The notes under the pieces: generated by a model | The model's input: only the letters and a program-made list of their open reading frames with translations | Database searches by the model: none | Told to the model about the DNA's origin: nothing | Program-made: the position numbers and the translations under genes | Shown here: in pieces, positions 36,824 through 46,979 of the stretch | Numbering within the stretch: position 1 is the first letter of the stretch | Layout: each line of letters begins with the position of its first letter | Assembly (NCBI RefSeq): GCF_017811155.1 | Contig: NZ_JACVCV010000002.1 | Span: 124,001-188,000, forward strand | Source: Lunatimonas salinarum | GTDB taxonomy: Bacteria > Bacteroidota > Bacteroidia > Cytophagales > Cyclobacteriaceae | Direction: 5' to 3' | DNA: 64,000 nt

Positions 36824-39800
36824 TTAAAGTGTCACCTGAAGGCCTAACATGTACGTGGTAGGCTTCGGATAGGCGTGCCAGTTCATACCTTGGGAAAATA
36901 CGTTATTTCCATCTCCTCCCCTGATTGGAGCCACTTCGGGATCTCCTATGATGTCCTTTCCGGTCACTAAAAAGAAGTTCTGTGCCGTGGTGTACACCCT
37001 AAGCCTGCTTAACTTGATTCGGTTGGCAAAATCAGTCGGAAAGGTGTATCCAATCAGCAGGTTTCTACCCCGTAAGAAGGAAGCATCCTTCACCCAGTGG
37101 GAATCCACGTTGGTAACGTAACCTGCGCGGGTATCACGAATCTCTGCGATCGGCGTGTTTTGATTGGTAGGCGTCCAGGCATTCAGAACCGTACGGTAGC
37201 TGTTTGCAAGGGCTTGCCGGTCTTCACTAGGGTGAAGGTTCATGTCCAATAGGTCATTCCCATACATGTACTGCAACTCAAGCGTTAGATCCCAATTGCG
37301 GAAACGGACGCTGTTGTTCATGGCTCCCCACATATTCGGATTGCCATTTCCGATGATCATCCGGTCCGAGTCATTGATGGCTTTGTCCCCATTCACGTCT
37401 AGGTACTTAATATCACCGGGTAAGATAGTGAGGCCGTTCCGGTAGCTGACAAATTCCGCTGCTTCGTCTCGTTCTGCTTCACTCCAGGTTCCCAAGCGAA
37501 CCAATCCCCAAAACGATCCCACGGGCTCACCTACCCGGATAATATTGGTCTGATTGGTAAAACTAGGACCTCCTACACCAAAAATATCCGCAGGTGTAGC
37601 CAAGGACAGCACTTTGTTGCGGTTGGCGGAAAGGTTGAAGGATGTATTCCAGCTAAAGTCCGCCTTTTCCACGTTCACCGTGTTCAGCGTAAACTCAATT
37701 CCCTTGTTTTGCATGGAACCTACGTTGCTACGTATGGTGGCATAACCACTGGTTCTCGGTACGGGTGAATCGAGCAACATGTCGGTAGTTTTGCGGTAAT
37801 AGTAGTCCATTTCGATGGTGATCCTGTTTTGGAACAAACCCAACTCGATACCAATATCGCTTTGTGCGGTCTTTTCCCATCTCAGGTTTGGATTAGCCAA
37901 TCGGTTGATTCCGGTCCCTCCGACTTGAGATTCATTGTAGATTGCCGAATAATTTGAGCTAAGCAGTGCCAAGGAAGAATACGGCGGAATCTCTGAGTTT
38001 CCGGTAAGCCCATAGCTGGCCCGTAACTTCAAGTTTGAAATCGTGGAATTACCTTTCAGAAAACCCTCTTCGGAAAGCCTCCAGGCGATGGCCGTGGATG
38101 GGAAAAATGCGAATTTGTTGTTTTCCCCAAACTTGGAGGCGCCGTCTGCCCTACCGGTGGCAGTGAAGAGATACTTGCCGTCCAAGCTGTAATTGATTCG
38201 GGCAAAGTACGAACTCATCGAATGACGGGATGCTCCTGAACCTACGCGTGGCAGCTGGGAGCCTGCGCCCAAATTATCGAAGGTAAAGAAGTCTGTCGCG
38301 AAATTCTGAATGCTGGCATTCATCGTAGTCAGCGTATTTTCCTGCCAGGAAATACCCAACAATCCGGTGAAGGCATGGCGTTCTGCAAAGGTTTTGTTGT
38401 AGGTCAGGTAGTTCTCCAATGACCAAAAGCTATCTCTGCGCATGCTTTTGGAAGCGGTACCATTTTGAGCTATGGATAAGGTTCTGGTGCTAGACTGGCT
38501 GTTTTCCTGCGTCATGATATTCACGCCCAGCACCGTTCGCATTTCCAATCCTTCGGCAAACTTAATATTGGTATACGCACTTCCCAGGGTCGTTTGGGTG
38601 TTGAGTACATACCTCCTGCCATACAGACGGTGCATGGAACTCATGGTTCCTTCAGCAAAGGGGTAATCCCGGTTATTTGCAAAAGTACCATCCTCATACC
38701 TTACCGGCATAAATGGGAAGTCCTCTACAATCTGACGGGGAACCGCATCCGAGACGTCCACCAGGTTTTCTTCTTGGCTGTTGTAGCTGATGGTGCCCCC
38801 CACCTTCAACCAGGATTTTACTTGATCATCAATGGTAAAGCGCGTGGAATAGCGGGTCAGGTAGGAGGTTTTCAACAAACCCTCATCGTCCCGGTACCCC
38901 AAAGAAAGAGAGTACTGCGTTCGCTCATTTCCCCCTGTAAAGCCTAGCTGATGGTTTTGGGAAAGCTTGTTTTGAGTAGTTTCCTTCAGCCAATTGGTAT
39001 CGTAAAGCGGGTTCCCGTTGGCGTCAAAAATCCGTGGATCCGTTCTTCTCAGCGCCGGATTCAAATAGGCCCACCTGCCGGCTTCCCATCCTACTGGATC
39101 GTATTTGGCCATGTTCCTCCATGCCAAATCCTCTACCTCTAAATATTCACGGGCATTCAATACTTCTGGCCGATTGGGCCCTATGGTATTCACGCTGACA
39201 TCGACGTTGTAAGTAATCGTTCCCTCACCGGATTTGCCCTTTTTGGTGGTCACCAAAATTACCCCATTCGCTCCCCTGGATCCGTAAATGGCGGTGGAAG
39301 AAGCATCTTTTAGCACCTCGACAGAAACGATATCGTTGGGATTGATGTAATCAATCGGATTACTGGCTTGGTCCATGGTTCCCATGGGAAGCATCACACC
39401 GTCCACTACGTAAAGCGGATTATTGGATGAATTGATCGAGCTGAAGCCCCGTATACGCACATTGGTACGACCTCCCGGACGACCTGAGTTGGTATTTACC
39501 TGCACACCGGCCACTCTTCCCGCAAGGGCTTGGTTTAACGAAGGGGCGGGACGTTCACTGAGTTCCTGCGCTCCCACGGAACCGACGGAACCTGTTAAGT
39601 CAGATTTTCGCTGTGTACCGTATCCAATCACCACCACTTCCTCCATGGCGGACGCATCTTGCTGCATCTGTACATTGAGTACCGTTTGGTTGGTGATACG
39701 GATCATTTGGGTTTCATAACCGATAAACGAAATGACCAACGTAGCATTTTCGGGAACCACAATGGAAAATTCCCCATCGATGTCCGAAACGGTTCCCCGC

Positions 39801-40024
39801 GAAGTTCCCTGTACGGAAATGGTTGCTCCCGGGAGTGGCTCATTCGTTTCGTCGGTAATTTTACCGCGAACGGTAACGTCAAATAGGGCATCTTCCAACG
39901 CGGAAGACGTCAATTTGTGCGGCGAAGCTGCCTGCACGTGCAATGCCCCGCTTCCCAATAAACAGGCGGAAGCCAGTAGGCATACCCCCCATCTCTTGGG
40001 AGGCGTAAGTAACATTTTAAACAT
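36824..40024 (-). CDS. SusC/RagA family TonB-linked outer membrane protein (pair 2)
   Basis: About 1066 residues from the chosen start at 40024 (MFKMLLTPPKRW); ATGs at 40048 and 40015 are alternatives. Signal peptide ends near HVQA. The regulatory-like domain (GKITDETNEPLPGATI ... SDIDGEFSI) is followed by VVVIGYGTQ, the plug (NVRIRGFSSINSSNNPLYVVDG and VEVLKDASSTAIYGSRGANG) and a barrel ending in GLQVTL. It is divergent from susC of pair 3, so the two uptake systems share one control region. Confidence 0.95.
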   Translation of the reverse strand: MFKMLLTPPKRWGVCLLASACLLGSGALHVQAASPHKLTSSALEDALFDVTVRGKITDETNEPLPGATISVQGTSRGTVSDIDGEFSIVVPENATLVISFIGYETQMIRITNQTVLNVQMQQDASAMEEVVVIGYGTQRKSDLTGSVGSVGAQELSERPAPSLNQALAGRVAGVQVNTNSGRPGGRTNVRIRGFSSINSSNNPLYVVDGVMLPMGTMDQASNPIDYINPNDIVSVEVLKDASSTAIYGSRGANGVILVTTKKGKSGEGTITYNVDVSVNTIGPNRPEVLNAREYLEVEDLAWRNMAKYDPVGWEAGRWAYLNPALRRTDPRIFDANGNPLYDTNWLKETTQNKLSQNHQLGFTGGNERTQYSLSLGYRDDEGLLKTSYLTRYSTRFTIDDQVKSWLKVGGTISYNSQEENLVDVSDAVPRQIVEDFPFMPVRYEDGTFANNRDYPFAEGTMSSMHRLYGRRYVLNTQTTLGSAYTNIKFAEGLEMRTVLGVNIMTQENSQSSTRTLSIAQNGTASKSMRRDSFWSLENYLTYNKTFAERHAFTGLLGISWQENTLTTMNASIQNFATDFFTFDNLGAGSQLPRVGSGASRHSMSSYFARINYSLDGKYLFTATGRADGASKFGENNKFAFFPSTAIAWRLSEEGFLKGNSTISNLKLRASYGLTGNSEIPPYSSLALLSSNYSAIYNESQVGGTGINRLANPNLRWEKTAQSDIGIELGLFQNRITIEMDYYYRKTTDMLLDSPVPRTSGYATIRSNVGSMQNKGIEFTLNTVNVEKADFSWNTSFNLSANRNKVLSLATPADIFGVGGPSFTNQTNIIRVGEPVGSFWGLVRLGTWSEAERDEAAEFVSYRNGLTILPGDIKYLDVNGDKAINDSDRMIIGNGNPNMWGAMNNSVRFRNWDLTLELQYMYGNDLLDMNLHPSEDRQALANSYRTVLNAWTPTNQNTPIAEIRDTRAGYVTNVDSHWVKDASFLRGRNLLIGYTFPTDFANRIKLSRLRVYTTAQNFFLVTGKDIIGDPEVAPIRGGDGNNVFSQGMNWHAYPKPTTYMLGLQVTL

Positions 40025-40849
40025 AGTTTGTTGGGTTTTAATCAACAATGATCGAAAATGCCGGCTTGCGTAGGTTCAAAAAAATAAGCGTGGTCTAAAA
40101 ATCACCTTAGAAACTAACAAATCAGTTATTTGGGATACTTGTTGAAGGGTTAATAAATTAACTGGGTAAAGGTTTTTTGGCAACCAACAACGGTTACCCT
40201 GTGTCGAAGAATTGCTTCATAGATCTGGGTTTATTGGTTAGAAATCATGAAAGGAATTAAACTGCCAATCCCTTGTCCTCCGTTAGAATAAAATCCCAAA
40301 AAGGATGCCTTCTAAAATTGGCTACCGTTTAATGGCATAAATATAAAATAAAAATATATAAAAAATCAATATAAAAGAATTATTTAATTGTTAAATTGGG
40401 TATCTCCGTTATTAATACTTGGCTAACAACGACACCCTTTTGACGCTTCTCCACTTTCAAGAACCTAGATTTTATTCAGCAAAGCAACCTACGCTAAAAT
40501 TAGTTTCAAAACTTTTTAAAAGAAGGCGCAAAAAAGTAATTCATATGGCAAAGTCAGCTAATTACAAAATTTAATTTCCAATACTTGGATTGATATTTTG
40601 AGGTAAAAAATATTATTATCAAAAAAGGATATTCCGATATCTCTTTATTCTACTAATTCTAAATTTTTAGTATTTAAATTTTATGAAATCGGTTGCATGT
40701 TTAGGTATGTATGGCTAATATTAGCAATCTATTGAAAGAGACGTTGCTTTAACAATTTATCCTACAAACCTAATAATCAGTCGACTATGAGATAAACCAC
40801 TCGAGAAAATCTGTAATGAAGTTCAAATTAATTAATAAACTCAAAGTAT
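40025..40849. other. AT-rich control region between two divergent susCD pairs
   Basis: Over 800 bases with no gene, very AT-rich around 40330-40700. It should hold promoters for both susC genes. One clear regulatory signal is a LacI-family operator (separate entry). I could not find a full -33/-7 promoter pair for either gene. Confidence 0.6.
40684..40697. promoter_or_regulatory. LacI-family operator upstream of susC pair 3
   Basis: TGAAATCGGTTGCA matches the LacI-family consensus TGNAANCGNTTNCA at every fixed position. It lies 152 bases upstream of the susC start at 40850 and resembles the operator next to the LacI gene at 56518-56531. Confidence 0.6.
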
Positions 40850-43800
40850 ATGAAAAAAATCATACCCAAACGAAACTGGGCTTTAAATGGCTTGGTTTAC
40901 TTGTCGATCGGAGCCGTGATTGGTCTCCATCAAGAGTTGGGCGCTGCTGTTCCAACTACGAAAGCGCTGTCAACAATACCTGACACCTATATTAGCGAGG
41001 CAGATGTCACGGTCACAGGAACCATTACCGACGAGGATGGCGAACCCATCCCGGGCGTAACGCTGTTTATTGCGGGCACTGGCGTAGGTACCGTCACAGA
41101 TATTGACGGCAAATACAGCCTGACGGTTCCCGAGGGATCCGAAATCACCATTTCCTATGTAGGCTTTGTCACGCAGGTGATCCAAATCACCAATCAAAGT
41201 GAACTGAATATCACCTTGATGTCTGACATGGCATCTCTGGAAGAGGTCGTTGTGATCGGATACGGTACGGCCCGGAAAAGAGATTTAACAGGTGCAGTTT
41301 CCTCCGTTACGGCTACTCGCCTCGAAAATGAAAACCCAAACTCTATACAGGATATCTTACGAGGTAATGCTGCTGGTCTAAATGTGGGCTTGAATACATC
41401 CGCAAAAGGTGGAGGCGGACTGGAAGTACGGGGAAGAACATCCCTAAATGCAGGCGGCAGTCCATTGATTGTATTGGATGGAGCCATTTATTATGGGCAG
41501 TTGGCGGATATCAACCCCAACGACATCGAGACCTTGGATGTATTGAAAGATGCTTCCTCTGCTGCAGTATTTGGAGCCAAGGCGGCGAATGGTGTAATCC
41601 TGATCACCACCAAAAGGGGGACGCTGGGCAAACCCACGATCAAAATCAACACCAACTGGGGCACGCAGGGCATGTCCAAACACGAGCGGGTATACGATGG
41701 TGCGGGGTTTATCGCTTGGCGTGAGGATGTAATGAAATCCATTTTCGCAGGTGGTTACGAACCCTATCGTTTCTCCAATCCAAACAACCTCCCCTCCGAC
41801 ATTTCACTAGAAACATGGATGAGCTACGATGGGTCTGAGGGCGATCCGGAAACTGTATGGCTGCAACGGCTTAACATGCAACCGCTGGAAATCGCCAACT
41901 ATAAGCGCGGACAGGAAACGGACTGGTATAGCATGATGTTTCAAAACGGCCTGCGCCAAGACCACACGGTCAGCTTGGCTGGAAGAAGCGAAGACTTTCA
42001 ATACTATTGGTCTATGGGCTACTTAGACAATGACGGACTGATCGTTGGAGACAAATTCACTACCATAAGAAGCCGATTTAATATTGAGGGAAATGTTAAC
42101 AAATGGCTAACAGTAGGCATGAATACGCAATTTGCCGATAGAGACGAAAGCCAAATACCGGTAGCTTGGGGCAACCTCGTGAATCTTTCCCCTTGGGCGG
42201 AACCGTTTATGGAAGATGGAAGTCTTCGTTTTATGCCTAATGAAGAAGTCAGCGGCGGGCGCCACCCCTATTATACCCCCGGGTATACCAATCGGCTACA
42301 AAAGGAAACCACCATCAATTCAACACTTTACGCAACAGTTGACCTGCCCTTTGGTATAAAATTCAGGAGTAACTTCACTCCTAGGTACGAATTTTTTGAA
42401 TACTACAACCACGAATCCGCAGAGCACCAAGATTTCGCTCCCATGGGAGGAAGAGCTACCCGGCGCCAGCGTAAAGTATATTATTGGCAAATAGATAATA
42501 TCCTAAGCTGGAACAAAAACATCAATAATGTTCATAATTTCGATGTAACATTATTGGCAAATGCCGAAAAATTCAATGTATGGGACAACTCAATGACCAA
42601 TAATGGTTTTGAACCCCACGATAGATTAGGATATCATAACATTGGAGCTGGTATAAATCCAATTATATCGAGCAATGACAGTACGCACACGGCTGATGCC
42701 TTGATGGGCAGGGTAATCTACTCGCTTAAAGATAAATACGTAACTACCTTTTCGGTAAGGAGAGACGGGTACTCTGCGTTCGGCCAAAGCAATCCCAGGG
42801 CTACTTTTACTTCCGCCGCATTCGCCTGGTTGTTTACGGATGAGGATTTCGTCAATATACCTTGGCTGGATTATGGAAAACTACGGGTATCCTGGGGAAG
42901 CAACGGTAACCGGGATATTGGCCGGTATGCCGCACTATCCAATCTGCAAACCGGAAAATATTTTTACCAACGACCCAGCGGACAATTGTATTTCGTGAGC
43001 CAACTCTACGTTAACTCGATGGAAAATCGAAACCTACGTTGGGAAAGAACCACATCGGTAAATGTGGGATTGGACTTCTCATTGTTTAGCAGTGTGCTTG
43101 ATGGTACGTTGGAGTTATACGACATGTCCACAACGGATCTCCTGGTACAACGTAGCTTGCCTGATATCCTTGGATTTAACTTTGTGTGGGACAACCTGGG
43201 AGAAGTCCGTAACCGTGGGGTAGAATTAACTTTGAATTCACTTAACTTAAACAGGACAAATGTCACTTGGCGTTCCAATTTGAATTTTCAGCTGAATCGT
43301 AATGAGATTGTCAGCCTATATGGAGACCTAGATGAAAACGGTAGAGAATTGGATGATATAGGAAACCGTTGGTTTATAGGGAAAGCGATCGATCAGATAT
43401 GGGATTATAGGACTCAGGGTATTTGGCAATCGGATGAAGCTGAACAGGCATCGGATTATGGCGTGCGGCCAGGTGACTTTAAAGTAGAGGACGTGAATAA
43501 CGACGGAGTTTTCACCAATGCCGACCGACAGTTCCTAGGGTTTACACAACCTCGCTCACGATGGAGTTTAAGAAATGAGTTCAAGTTGTTCAATAACTTT
43601 GATATATCTTTCATGATGTATGCTTACTTGGGGCATATGGGCACCTTCAATCAGCGCCAAAACAGACAGGGCTTCCTAGATCGATCCAATTCACACATAC
43701 TTCCCTACTGGACGGAAGAAAACCCCAACAACGAGTGGGCGAGGCTCTATTCCAGCCAAGGTGGATCCAGTCCACTGAATGTCTACGTGAAGCGTTCCTT

Positions 43801-43996
43801 TGTTCGATTCGAAAACGTTTCCATGGCTTATAGCATCCCTAGAAAGATGATCGAGCCATTTGGAATCCAAAATGTCCGCTTTTATGGAAACATCCGAAAC
43901 CTCGGTTTCTTCGCACCTGAATTCAACTTCTGGGATCCGGAGACCGCCGCACCTACCCCTAGGCAATTTACCTTGGGATTAGACATTACCCTGTAA
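40850..43996 (+). CDS. SusC/RagA family TonB-linked outer membrane protein (pair 3)
   Basis: 1048 residues. N-terminal export segment (NGLVYLSIGAVIGLHQELGAA), regulatory-like domain (GTITDEDGEPIPGVTLFIAG, DIDGKYSLTVP), VVVIGYGTARKRDLTGAV, plug (EVRGRTSLNAGGSPLIVLDGA and LDVLKDASSAAVFGAKAANG), then the barrel ending in LGLDITL. It belongs to a two-gene operon with susD 27 bases downstream. Its control region contains a LacI-type operator, so its expression may follow the LacI protein encoded at 56589. Confidence 0.95.
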   Translation: MKKIIPKRNWALNGLVYLSIGAVIGLHQELGAAVPTTKALSTIPDTYISEADVTVTGTITDEDGEPIPGVTLFIAGTGVGTVTDIDGKYSLTVPEGSEITISYVGFVTQVIQITNQSELNITLMSDMASLEEVVVIGYGTARKRDLTGAVSSVTATRLENENPNSIQDILRGNAAGLNVGLNTSAKGGGGLEVRGRTSLNAGGSPLIVLDGAIYYGQLADINPNDIETLDVLKDASSAAVFGAKAANGVILITTKRGTLGKPTIKINTNWGTQGMSKHERVYDGAGFIAWREDVMKSIFAGGYEPYRFSNPNNLPSDISLETWMSYDGSEGDPETVWLQRLNMQPLEIANYKRGQETDWYSMMFQNGLRQDHTVSLAGRSEDFQYYWSMGYLDNDGLIVGDKFTTIRSRFNIEGNVNKWLTVGMNTQFADRDESQIPVAWGNLVNLSPWAEPFMEDGSLRFMPNEEVSGGRHPYYTPGYTNRLQKETTINSTLYATVDLPFGIKFRSNFTPRYEFFEYYNHESAEHQDFAPMGGRATRRQRKVYYWQIDNILSWNKNINNVHNFDVTLLANAEKFNVWDNSMTNNGFEPHDRLGYHNIGAGINPIISSNDSTHTADALMGRVIYSLKDKYVTTFSVRRDGYSAFGQSNPRATFTSAAFAWLFTDEDFVNIPWLDYGKLRVSWGSNGNRDIGRYAALSNLQTGKYFYQRPSGQLYFVSQLYVNSMENRNLRWERTTSVNVGLDFSLFSSVLDGTLELYDMSTTDLLVQRSLPDILGFNFVWDNLGEVRNRGVELTLNSLNLNRTNVTWRSNLNFQLNRNEIVSLYGDLDENGRELDDIGNRWFIGKAIDQIWDYRTQGIWQSDEAEQASDYGVRPGDFKVEDVNNDGVFTNADRQFLGFTQPRSRWSLRNEFKLFNNFDISFMMYAYLGHMGTFNQRQNRQGFLDRSNSHILPYWTEENPNNEWARLYSSQGGSSPLNVYVKRSFVRFENVSMAYSIPRKMIEPFGIQNVRFYGNIRNLGFFAPEFNFWDPETAAPTPRQFTLGLDITL

Positions 43997-44023
43997 TTGT
44001 TGGACCAAAAAATTTGCTGAATC

Positions 44024-45865
44024 ATGAAAAATCAACGAAATCATATAAAGCCCCTTCATTGGATACTTGGGATATTCGTCCTTTTGGTGACTCCTTCCTG
44101 TGACGACGAGTGGCTTACACCACAACCCCTTTCCTTTTATGCACCCGAAAACACCTTCAATTCCGCCAGTGGGCTTTGGGGTGCTTTGGTAGCCTGCGAA
44201 AGAAATCTGCGCCACGAATACACCGGTGATGGCCCCCCCATACTTACCGAACACATCTTTTCGGAAGTAGCCGTAGAAGGTACCACGGATAAGTCCGGAC
44301 CGGCACAGGACCTCAACCTGCTGATAACCCCAGATGCGAACCTAAACAGTGCGGATTTTAACCGAATAGGTTGGTATTGGTATGAGGGATATAATGGAAT
44401 CAAATACGCCAATACGGTAATTTCTCGGATCGAAGACCCAACAGATTACGAGTCTGAGGCAGAAAAGAACCACATATTGGGCACCGCTTACTTTCACCGG
44501 GCATTGCGCTATTATCGACTGACCCATCAGTTTGGGGATGTTCCCCTCATACTTGAAGAGATGAGACAGCCTAAGTTGGATTTCTTTTCAACCGACAGAG
44601 AAGTGATTCTTCGTAAAATGAAAGCAGACTTGGAATGGGCCGAACCTTGGGTTCCCGAGGTAATGGATAGAGGACAGGTGCAGAAGGGTGCTATTCAGCA
44701 TTTGTTGACGAAAGTAAACCTGGCACTTGGTGAATTTGACGATGCCATCGCTTCTGCATCCAGGTTAATAGACGGGGGACAATATGCGTTAATGACCGAA
44801 CGATTTGGAGCGGTTTCCAGCTATCCGGGCAAAAACGTCGTTTGGGATTTGCATCGACCTGAAAACAAATCACTTAATGCAAACAAAGAAGCGATTCTTA
44901 TGGTAATGGATCGGGTGGATACCGACGGTAACTCTGGAGGCATGTCCTCCATGCGTCAAGCTGTACCCTTCTGGATTACGAATATCAATACGCCTAACGG
45001 AAACCGGGGTACCATTGATCAACCTGGAATCGAGTTTGACCACGTGACCAACTACGGTCGCGGAATTGGAAGAATGAGGGGCACTTGGTACCATCAGAGC
45101 ATGATTTGGGATGATGAAAATGACCTACGGCATGCACCTGGCAACTGGATGAATATGGAAGATCTGGTATACAACAACCCAGGCATACAAGGAACCGATG
45201 AGTACTACGGCAAACCGCTACAATTTAGGAATGAGCAAGGTCAGGTCCTAGTCGTGGATACCATCCGAAGCTGGTTTTCCTGGCCCCACTACAAAGTGTT
45301 TGTTCCTCAGCCCCAAGCCATTCGGCCGGCAGGAGGACATAGCGATTGGTATATTTTCCGTCTTGCCGAGTCCTATCTACTACGGGCAGAAGCGCATATG
45401 TGGAAAGGTAATGCCGCAGCCGCTGCGGCGGATGTAAATGCCGTTAGAACCCGCGCAGGCGCGGCACCTTATACCCCGGATCAGGTCAACATATCGACCA
45501 TACTGGACGAAAGGGCCAGAGAATTGTATTACGAAGAACCCCGAAATACAGAACTGACCCGAGTTGCCTTCATCTTTGCAAAGACTGGTATTCAGGCCCC
45601 AAATGGAAAAACCTATAACATGACCAGCTTCTCGGAGGACAACTACTATTATGACCGCATCATGTCGGTAACAGACTACTACAACAAAGGTGTGTTTACC
45701 CGGCATGGTGATACTTACACCATGAGTCCATACCATGTGCTTTGGCCAATTCCAGCCAACGCTATTAACACCAACACCATGGGGCAGATCAATCAAAATA
45801 AGGGTTATTCCGGCTTCGAAAACAATGTGCCACCATTGACTACGATTGAGGATCCAGGAAACTGA
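44024..45865 (+). CDS. RagB/SusD family nutrient-uptake lipoprotein (pair 3)
   Basis: 613 residues, longer than the 509-528 of the other two pairs. Lipobox TPSC at residue 26 is followed by DDEWLTPQPLSFY. Core segments are HILGTAYFHRALRYYRLTHQFGDVPL and LAESYLLRAEAHMWKGN, with RTRAGAAPYTP near the end and WPIPANAINTNTMGQINQN as the usual closing motif. The extra length lies in the middle (about residues 270-430), where loops such as PGIQGTDEYYGKPL may shape a distinct binding face. A terminator follows. Confidence 0.94.
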   Translation: MKNQRNHIKPLHWILGIFVLLVTPSCDDEWLTPQPLSFYAPENTFNSASGLWGALVACERNLRHEYTGDGPPILTEHIFSEVAVEGTTDKSGPAQDLNLLITPDANLNSADFNRIGWYWYEGYNGIKYANTVISRIEDPTDYESEAEKNHILGTAYFHRALRYYRLTHQFGDVPLILEEMRQPKLDFFSTDREVILRKMKADLEWAEPWVPEVMDRGQVQKGAIQHLLTKVNLALGEFDDAIASASRLIDGGQYALMTERFGAVSSYPGKNVVWDLHRPENKSLNANKEAILMVMDRVDTDGNSGGMSSMRQAVPFWITNINTPNGNRGTIDQPGIEFDHVTNYGRGIGRMRGTWYHQSMIWDDENDLRHAPGNWMNMEDLVYNNPGIQGTDEYYGKPLQFRNEQGQVLVVDTIRSWFSWPHYKVFVPQPQAIRPAGGHSDWYIFRLAESYLLRAEAHMWKGNAAAAAADVNAVRTRAGAAPYTPDQVNISTILDERARELYYEEPRNTELTRVAFIFAKTGIQAPNGKTYNMTSFSEDNYYYDRIMSVTDYYNKGVFTRHGDTYTMSPYHVLWPIPANAINTNTMGQINQNKGYSGFENNVPPLTTIEDPGN

Positions 45866-45893
45866 TATTCAGTTTAAATAAAGATTAAAAATA

Positions 45894-45920
45894 CCCGGGG
45901 CACAGTGCTCCGGGTTTTTT
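45894..45920 (+). terminator. Terminator of susCD pair 3
   Basis: CCCGGGGCA pairs with TGCTCCGGG (one G-U) around a CAG loop, followed by six Ts. Confidence 0.88.
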
Positions 45921-45961
45921 ATTTGCTGACGTTTTTTGTGGAGCCAGTTTCTTGAATACTA

Positions 45962-46669
45962 TTACCGATACTTCCAAATAGTCCAGAGAATCTTGTATCC
46001 AGCTCCAAATACACCGCGCACCGTTCCACTTACTTTCGAAACACCAATCCGTTGGCGGTAATCCACCGGGACTTCGGTGGTCTTCATTCCCTTCTTTGCT
46101 GCTTTGATCTGCATCTCGATCGTCCAGCCATAATTCCTATCCACCATCCCAAGCTCCCACAACGCTTCCCATCGGATCGCCCGAAAGGGGCCCAAATCCG
46201 TATATTTCGTCCCGTAAATCCACCGCATCAGCGTGGTGGAAAGCCAATTACCGAATACCTGCGGAAGGGTCATTGACCCTGTTTCCCTATTGCCTAGCGC
46301 ACGGGAACCAATCACCATGTCCATTCCTTCCTGCAAGATAGGGCGAATGATCTCTCCCATTTGTTCCGGGAAGTCGCTGTAGTCACCATCCAGAAAAACT
46401 AGTATCTCGGGGGCTACCCCTTGATGCTTTAAAAATTCCATTCCTGCGAGGCAGGCCTGACCATATCCTTTTCGCGGTTCATCCACCACCAAAGCACCAG
46501 CCTTTGCTGCCACCTGGGCCGTCTGATCTTCCGAACCGTTATTGACCACCACGATGTGACGTACCGCCTTTGGAATGGCTAGGATCACTTTGCCAATCGA
46601 CCCTTCTTCGTTATAGGCAGGAATCAACACATCTACAATAGGCAGATCACCGCCCTTAATTTTCATCAT
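45962..46669 (-). CDS. Family 2 glycosyltransferase, DPM1-like
   Basis: About 236 residues from the ATG at 46669 (MMKIKGG). The GT2 start DVLIPAYNEEGSIGKVI, the nucleotide-binding VVNNGSEDQT, and the metal-binding FLDGDYSDFPEQM (DxD-type) are all present, with GSRALGNRETGSM and TIEMQIKAAKKGM later. It has no C-terminal membrane helices, unlike many dolichyl-phosphate mannose synthases. It likely transfers a sugar from a nucleotide sugar to a lipid carrier or glycan. It is transcribed alone, convergent with susD of pair 3. Confidence 0.88.
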   Translation of the reverse strand: MMKIKGGDLPIVDVLIPAYNEEGSIGKVILAIPKAVRHIVVVNNGSEDQTAQVAAKAGALVVDEPRKGYGQACLAGMEFLKHQGVAPEILVFLDGDYSDFPEQMGEIIRPILQEGMDMVIGSRALGNRETGSMTLPQVFGNWLSTTLMRWIYGTKYTDLGPFRAIRWEALWELGMVDRNYGWTIEMQIKAAKKGMKTTEVPVDYRQRIGVSKVSGTVRGVFGAGYKILWTIWKYR

Positions 46670-46979
46670 GCTGTTCACTTTCGGCCCAAAAGTAGGCATT
46701 CGCCCAACAACGATTCCTACCACTGATGCAATTTATCCATTTTTCAGGGTCCTACTGCTAATCCCGCTCCTTCGGGTTAAATTAGGCTTATGCTGATTTC
46801 AACGCCAGAGAAGCGGCAGCAGCATAAATTAAACCATACCTATCGACCAGGCTGGGGACGTCCTCCCAGCCCCGGAGAGGTCTGTCAGGAATCTTAAGCA
46901 AACGCATCGGTGTAAACACACAGCTCTGCTAGCCGAAAAATCAAATTGACTGCATAAGCCATTAAAAACATGCCGGCCA
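46670..46979. other. Gene-free stretch upstream of the glycosyltransferase
   Basis: 310 bases with no supported gene. A GC-rich hairpin (GGCTGGG 46850-46856 with CCCAGCC 46865-46871) has no T-run. It lies downstream of the SatD-like gene and could stop its transcript weakly. Confidence 0.4.

Noticed and set aside
36824-43996. Similarity between the two divergent susC genes as a large inverted duplication
   Set aside because: The proteins share only family-level motifs; their barrels differ throughout, so a recent duplication is not supported.
46850-46871. GC-rich hairpin
   Set aside because: Stable stem but no T-tract and far from the nearest stop codon; not called as a terminator.
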